Shown here: one piece after another, positions 58,301 to 64,000 of the stretch
Numbering within the stretch: position 1 is the stretch's first letter
Layout: each line of letters begins with the position of its first letter
NCBI GenBank assembly: GCA_025403435.1
Contig: CM046341.1
Coordinates: 9,199,219-9,263,218, forward strand
Direction of reading: 5' to 3'
From: Artocarpus heterophyllus
Lineage: Eukaryota > Streptophyta > Magnoliopsida > Rosales > Moraceae
Length of the DNA stretch: 64,000 bases
Program-made: the position numbers and the translations under genes
Notes under the pieces: generated by a model
What the model saw: only the letters and a program-made list of their open reading frames with translations
Databases searched by the model: none
What the model was told of the DNA's origin: nothing

Positions 58301-60435
58301 AAGAAAGTCATTGAAGAAAAGCAACGTGAATATGGCCAACTTGAAGGCATATGTTTTTATTTGGCACAGCACAGACATGTGTGGATGAAAGTGAGCCCCA
58401 TGTTCACTGTTATTCATGGAGGCTGTGGAGGAGAATGTTTTGGGAGTCATGGCTTAGGTTGTGGTAAGGGCTAATAACAAGGTTGATTTAATTTGGTGGG
58501 ATATTGCAATTATTGGTGATAATTTACTGACTTTTGTAATAATGTGAAACTTTAGGTACTTCTTGAGTGTGTGTGTGTATATATATATATTTAAGAAATA
58601 GTAATTGCATTCCAAATAAGAGAAGTACAAATAATAAAGGATTAATTACAAATTTTTTTTAAATTATAGCCTTTCTAACACTTTGTTTCCCAAACTTCAA
58701 AACGTAATATCCATTCCCTTGAAGTATGAAGTGTTAACAAAAATGGTTATTCTGTTAGAATTTTAACGAAAAATCGACAAATAATTATAAAGTTAAGGGT
58801 ATTTTAGTAATTTTGGTTATAAAAAACCATAAATATTAAAACTATAATAAAAATAGATTAAAAAATAATTAAAATCATTATAGTATTGATGAGACTTTAA
58901 AAATACACATTTCTTATGGCTAATTATTATCATTTTGCATCAACATTTCTCATTAAATCTGTTAGTTATAGCATTTGTGTGTTAATTAGTATTTTAGCGT
59001 GTTTATGTGAAAATATGTTTAAAAATATGTTTTTACTGTGTTTTTATATTTAACAATATTTTTAGTAATTTCTAGCATCATTTTTGTGTGTTTTATAATT
59101 GTTTATTTTGTATATAATTAAAACCGTAAAAATATTATGTGATTTTATTTTGAGTCTTAGAATGTCTGTAAATAAGTTTTGAGTTTGTAAATATGTTTTA
59201 TAATATTTCTAGTAATTTCTATAAAATACTCTCGAGTTTTAAATAATATATGTGTTAAGGTTTATTAATTTTAGAAGTTTTTATTTATTTTTAGTAATTT
59301 TTGTGTGTTTTATTGTCAAATAAATATTTTTAAATTATTGTAAAAATTGTGTTTATAAAATAATTAATTTTAATTTGTTTATTTTATTTTAGATTTGAAA
59401 TATGCAAGAAAAACAAAAAGAAACAGCGTAAAAAGGGACCTCAAATGCTCAAGAAAATAAAAATCCAAACAAGACATGTGGCGTGCTCGTAGCCGTCTGA
59501 TCGCACCCCTAATCCAATCCCAGCCGTCGACATGTCCTCCTTCCCTAGCGGAATTCGATGCATCCATTTCACATGCATCTGTGCCTATTAGCCTTTAGAT
59601 CTGCGTATTGAAGACCACCATCTAATGGTCCATGTGCGCCCTTCCAACACTAAAACGAGTCAAAGTCTGTGCATCTGACAATCCTGGGCTATGATCCACG
59701 CGAATTTGGTGCACTGCACCACAATAGATTACACAGTAAATTCTAGATACTAGAAGCAGCTTTAGGCATGAAAGAAAGAAGAAAAAAATCTAAAAATTGG
59801 ATCTAAATCTGATTCAAGGGCAGCAACAAAATTAATTCAAAAAAAATCTTAAATCACTCATTTCACAATCTTACTCATTTTGCATCAAAATTATCCTAAT
59901 AAAATAATTAAAAATAAATAAAAATATAAAAATCATGTAAATAATAGATTTCCCTCTACTATAAATACCTCATTCTATGTATTGTAATTCACACATTTCT
60001 CCATTATTTGGAAATGGTTCTCTTATTTTCTCTCTTCTTAGGTTAGTTTTCTTCTTAATTCTAGTTTTATGTTTTTTTAAATACTTCTAGTTTTTATATT
60101 GCAAAATAATTATGCTTAGCAAAATTATGTATGTTTTTACTTTCAATATCTTTCTAAAATTCCTTTTTGCTGATGAGAGATAGGAAATTCTAGCAAAATT
60201 AAGGTAAATATTTTTAGTTTTTTAATGTTTTCTAAGTTGTTATAATGTCAAAATCAATTTTAGAAAACTTATGATTTTTATGTTAACTTAGCTAAAACTT
60301 TTACAAAATTAAGTTTTGAATTATTGTAGACATATGCTGACACGGTTAATACTTAGGAACACTTTGATTATTCGTAGATAGGAAATGGCACTGTAAATAC
60401 TTAACTGTCAATTTTTTTTTTGTAATTTTAGTTAG
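55317..60435. other. Intergenic, repeats only
   Basis: AT-rich. It contains a CATGA pentamer run near 55887-55908, a 103-bp tandem duplication near 56131-56336, scattered ACGACATGTCGT-type palindromes at 56497-57640 and a GT/AT run near 58567-58590. No gene could be supported. Confidence 0.55.
56131..56336. repeat. Tandem duplication, period about 103 bp
   Basis: TATTCTTAACTGAAAAGTTGG..GATAAAAGTGAAAGAAACACT occurs twice in a row, nearly identical. A more diverged relative lies upstream near 56010-56060. Confidence 0.85.
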
Positions 60436-62733
60436 TGTGACACCCGTTATTCTTCTAACGGGTATTGAGGTAATTAAATTAATTTTTAATGTATAAAAAA
60501 AAATTGCTTCATTTAAATTTATTTTATAATATTTATTTTTATCTATTTTTAAATTTTCTAAAATTCTCCTATATTTATTTAGTATGATTACTAAAAAGCC
60601 TTAGAACTTCTAATAAATCTCAAAAATGTCATATTGGCATTATGTGTGTTAAAGTCTTTAGATGAGACATAAGGATATCTTTTCCAACTACTCTTGACCC
60701 TCATTTTCTTTATTTCCTCCATGACATGCTTCAACATGTCTCCTCTATAATTGTTTCTATCACTTCTCTTCAAAGACTTCATCTTTTCTTCCTTTCTCTT
60801 CCACGGTTCCCACACTCTTCTTCTCATTTCTTTGCTGAAGCAAAATACTTAGAGAACTTCTTCAAGGCAGCCATAAAAATCAGCCACCATCACCTCCATT
60901 TGAGCAAGAATTTCAGTCATACCGAAGTAAAGGAACCTGTTTTGAAGCCATTTCAAGCTTCCAACTAACCATAATCCGAGGTTAGAATCTTATGAACAAA
61001 TTTAGTCTTTCATTTATAAATTTTCTTTTATACTAAAGGATTATTCAAATTTGCGTTCTTAAACCTAAGTATATGTTTGTTGCTATTTTGGAGCATATGT
61101 ATGAAGTCTAAGTGTATATGCCCTAGACAGAAAATTTATATTGTTAAACTTTGTAATACCTCTATGGGCAGTGGTTATTTCTTGAAATTCTAAGATTAAA
61201 TTAAAATGAATTTTATAAATTGGTTTGCATATTTGAAAAGTAGCATCCTAGGCTTTCTAACGAGCTATCATAAACCTAAATCGGAGTTGTATTTTATTTT
61301 CTAAGAATTATTCAATTTTTGTATTGGAAACTAGTAAATCTACCAGTTTGTTATGGTATACCAGCTGCTAACCTGAACCAAGAACCCATCTTTGCTCACC
61401 ACCTAATTCTTTAATGTCTTGCAACCTTTCCAATATTATCCTAAGTGATTGATGAATCTTATTAGGGACTAAAACATATAGATTACTTGTTCACATTTTA
61501 TATTGTGTTAAGACAAAAATTGTTTACTGTGGTATTCAAAAGAGATTTATATAAAAGCTTTAATGGCATACTAGTAAGATAGGTTTACACATGATTTATT
61601 TATGAATGTAGTTGTATGTTGTGCTTTAGTTTTAATTGTCCTTATGCACGCCTTAGGATCAAGGGAGTATGGAGCTAACGTTAATTGATTCCAGGATTAA
61701 GAGACTGTTGATAAGCTTAAAAGGTAGGGATTCTATTACTCATCTTTTGTGAGGTTTTGGTAAATTAAATTTGATTGTTTTATATTGTAAAATATGTATA
61801 TTGTATAGCGATAAATATAATGATTTGACATATGTTATAAATTGAGAAGCATGGTTAGGAAATTGACTCTATAAATATAAATTGAATACAAAGGAATAGT
61901 GAGATGTAAAAAGGGCGACGGTTACGTCCTTGGGCACGAATACCCTAAAAGGAAAAATAGGGGGAAGGTGATGACGCTTCCTTGGGTTGAAAGTCCCAGA
62001 ACACACTGTACAGGAATCGATTTGGTGAGGACTCGGGGCTTGATGTCCCCTCACCGGAACACCCTTGGAATGTTTATAGGGTGATCAAGTGCGCCCATTT
62101 GAGTTTCGATGAGTTGAGTGATACTCAATTTAACATGGATACCTAGGAACAAAGATGATTGGTAATATTTGTATAAATGTGTAATTATGACACTTGGTAA
62201 TGATTAACTACGGTATCCATAAGATGTGATCATAATAAACCTCATAATCTGGAATATGATGTGACTTACTAACCATGCAGGTTTTAATGTGGTAATGATA
62301 AAAACCTAAAGGTGAGTAATAGCTTTCTCTACTGAGCATAGTGTTGCTCATTCCCTTATGTTTATATCTTTTCAGGACTCACTAAGTGTGAGGTGGCTAC
62401 GAGAAATATAGTTGAGGAAGTGAGGTAGCTATATTACATTGGGACTGCTTCAATCGTTGAGAATGTTCTTCATGATAATGTAAGCATCAATTGTTACTTT
62501 CTGTGACTGTATTACAATGTGTTGAGGGTTAAAATGATGATGACAACAGTTTATATTATTAAATTTAAGGTGCTACATTAAAACTGTGGTTTATTTATCG
62601 TTTATATTTTTATTTTTGAGTTGAGAGTTTTCATTTAAGTCCCGGGCAAATTTTATTTTTAAGGTTTTACTTTTATTATTTATTTTTATTTTATCTCATT
62701 AAAAACTGTTAACCCCCATATAGGGGCGTTACA
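60436..62733 (+). repeat. 5' LTR of the second LOG-type element
   Basis: About 2298 bp, starting TGTGACACCC and ending GGGGCGTTACA. It is slightly shorter and visibly more diverged than the pair at 3984 and 10751, so it comes from a separate insertion. It carries the hairpin ACCCGTTA-TTCTTC-TAACGGGT near its start. Confidence 0.92.
60726..60968 (+). CDS. 80-codon ORF inside the LTR (copy 3 of 3)
   Basis: The same ORF as at 5815-6057 and 12579-12821, with Ala for Gly near residue 49 and all other features kept. It is intact even though this LTR is the most diverged of the three, which is the best hint that it may matter. Confidence 0.35.
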   Translation: MLQHVSSIIVSITSLQRLHLFFLSLPRFPHSSSHFFAEAKYLENFFKAAIKISHHHLHLSKNFSHTEVKEPVLKPFQASN

Positions 62734-62740
62734 GAATTTT

Positions 62741-62753
62741 TGGTATCAGAGCC
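62741..62753 (+). other. Primer-binding site of the second LOG-type element
   Basis: TGGTATCAGAGCC, seven bases after the LTR end. It is identical to the site at 10731-10743 on the other strand. Confidence 0.88.
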
Positions 62754-64000
62754 TAGGTTCGGTTAACCTAGGGAGTGTAGCACCACTTTAAAAAAATATA
62801 TTTTTGAGATGGTTTTGAAGCTGAATTTTTATTGTCATCATCAAAATGAACCTTCACATTGATTTATACAGTCTAGAAGGATGTAACATGGAAAGGCCAT
62901 AGAATGAAAATATCAATAGTTATATGAGTACAATAATTATATAGAAGGAAAGTATTAATAGTTATAAGGGAATGATAATTATATGGAATGAGTTTATAAG
63001 TAGAATGCTTACGAGAGATTCGTATAATATTTGGATCTATAAGCATATCTAATTCGTATAAACGATGAGAAATTCGTATAGATACGAGGATTTAAAAGCC
63101 TTTTGTCTCGTGAAAAACAATAAGAAATATAAGGCTTGATTTATTGATTTTAAAGTTTGACATAGATATGCCAAATTTTTCGTAATTGATTCAAACCTAA
63201 GTAATGATTATGTGTGGATTCGATGGAGCACATAAGTGTCAATGTCTTTTCTTAAAAGTTCTATATATTTGAGGAATATGATATAAGTTGGGAATCATGG
63301 TATTGAATCTTGAGAGAGATAAATGTTAGACTTTTGGTCTGTTGAGACTGTGTAAAGTCTAGAATGCATGAATCTCAAAATTGGAATATTTCGTTACGTA
63401 CATTGTATTTAAGTGTATCAGTGAATCTTTTGGTTACCTAAGGTTTTGTTATATGAGGAAATTATATATTGTATGAGTAGAATTGTGGGGATTATAGATG
63501 TTCTTAAGTAGTAACATCAAGTGTCTTTGTTCATTGATATGGTCTACGTTGAAAGACGTAAATCGTATTGATTTCAAGGTTAGTCGCATTCTAAACCCTT
63601 GGTAGTAATGATGATGAATCCATTGATAGATGTTGAGTATTAGGAATAACATATGGGTGTATGCATTGTTCAATAAGGTTTTGATGAAAACAAAATTATT
63701 TGAGTTGCTGGAAGATTATGTTGTTATGAAATGATTTTAAATATCATTCAGGAAGATCCTTGTTGTCGTTAAATTAGATTTGTTGTTCATAGTTAACTTT
63801 ATCTATAGTGGGCTTTAAATTGGGTTTAAGATTTATACAAATTGGTTTTCAATTTTATGTTTGTTATTTAACTCGTTCTAAATGTGTTAAGGCCCGAAAC
63901 AACCTGACCATTTTCAACTAAGAACATTTGGGCCTAGTTTAAATCCTAAATCAGTTTGATTCATACTGTCTCTCCCACGTGGTCTCTATACGTGTCATAT

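Larger units (their letters stand above)
60436..64000 (+). mobile_element. Second copy of the LOG-carrying LTR element, 5' part, opposite orientation
   Basis: The 5' LTR (60436-62733), primer site TGGTATCAGAGCC (62741-62753) and leader (to the window end) match the reverse complement of 13110-9341. The window ends about 220 bases before the place where the Cys-cluster ORF begins in the other copy, so the presence of the LOG-like gene cannot be tested here. The 5 bases before the LTR are GTTAG (60431-60435). Confidence 0.9.

Overview
The window is nuclear DNA from a flowering plant, most likely a dicot. It is AT-rich and gene-poor, with intron-containing genes using GT..AG introns and nested LTR retrotransposons. 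The one clearly intact gene matches a plant mitochondrial adenine nucleotide carrier. The species cannot be read from the sequence.

Layout. (1) 1-14308 is a nested transposon block. The 5' part of a minus-strand Ty3/gypsy element (gag-pol 1-2916, primer site, 5' LTR 3022-14308) has a second complete 9.1 kb LTR element (3984-13110, target duplication GATCC) inserted in its LTR. The inner element has 2360-bp LTRs, primer-binding and polypurine tracts and no gag or pol. Instead it carries a broken gene for a LOG-type (cytokinin riboside phosphate phosphoribohydrolase family) protein and a broken 173-codon ORF with a Cys cluster. The 5' part of another copy lies in the opposite orientation at 60436-64000. 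(2) 14309-31080 is intergenic, with MITE-like repeats, an RNase H-like gene fragment, a possible Pack-MULE and an LTR-like remnant. (3) 31080-38680 holds ADNT1 (8 exons, plus strand). Its 2.9-kb sixth intron contains a frameshifted PPR gene on the same strand. (4) 38680-48885 is a graveyard of fragments: a likely solo copia-type LTR, a truncated F-box gene, two copies of an unrecognised 3' gene end, an orphan 5' exon and a minisatellite. (5) 48886-55262 is a DUF1221-type kinase-like gene on the minus strand. It is broken by an early stop codon and by a 4.4-kb retroelement with three LTRs and two internal regions, flanked by the duplication GTAGT. (6) 55263-60435 is intergenic with repeats.

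The only gene likely to make a normal product is ADNT1, which imports ATP and exports AMP/ADP across the inner mitochondrial membrane. The most unusual object is the LTR element that carries a LOG-like gene in place of retroviral genes: a candidate host-gene-transducing, non-autonomous retrotransposon family with at least two members here. Identifications rest on recognising motifs by eye; no database search was run.
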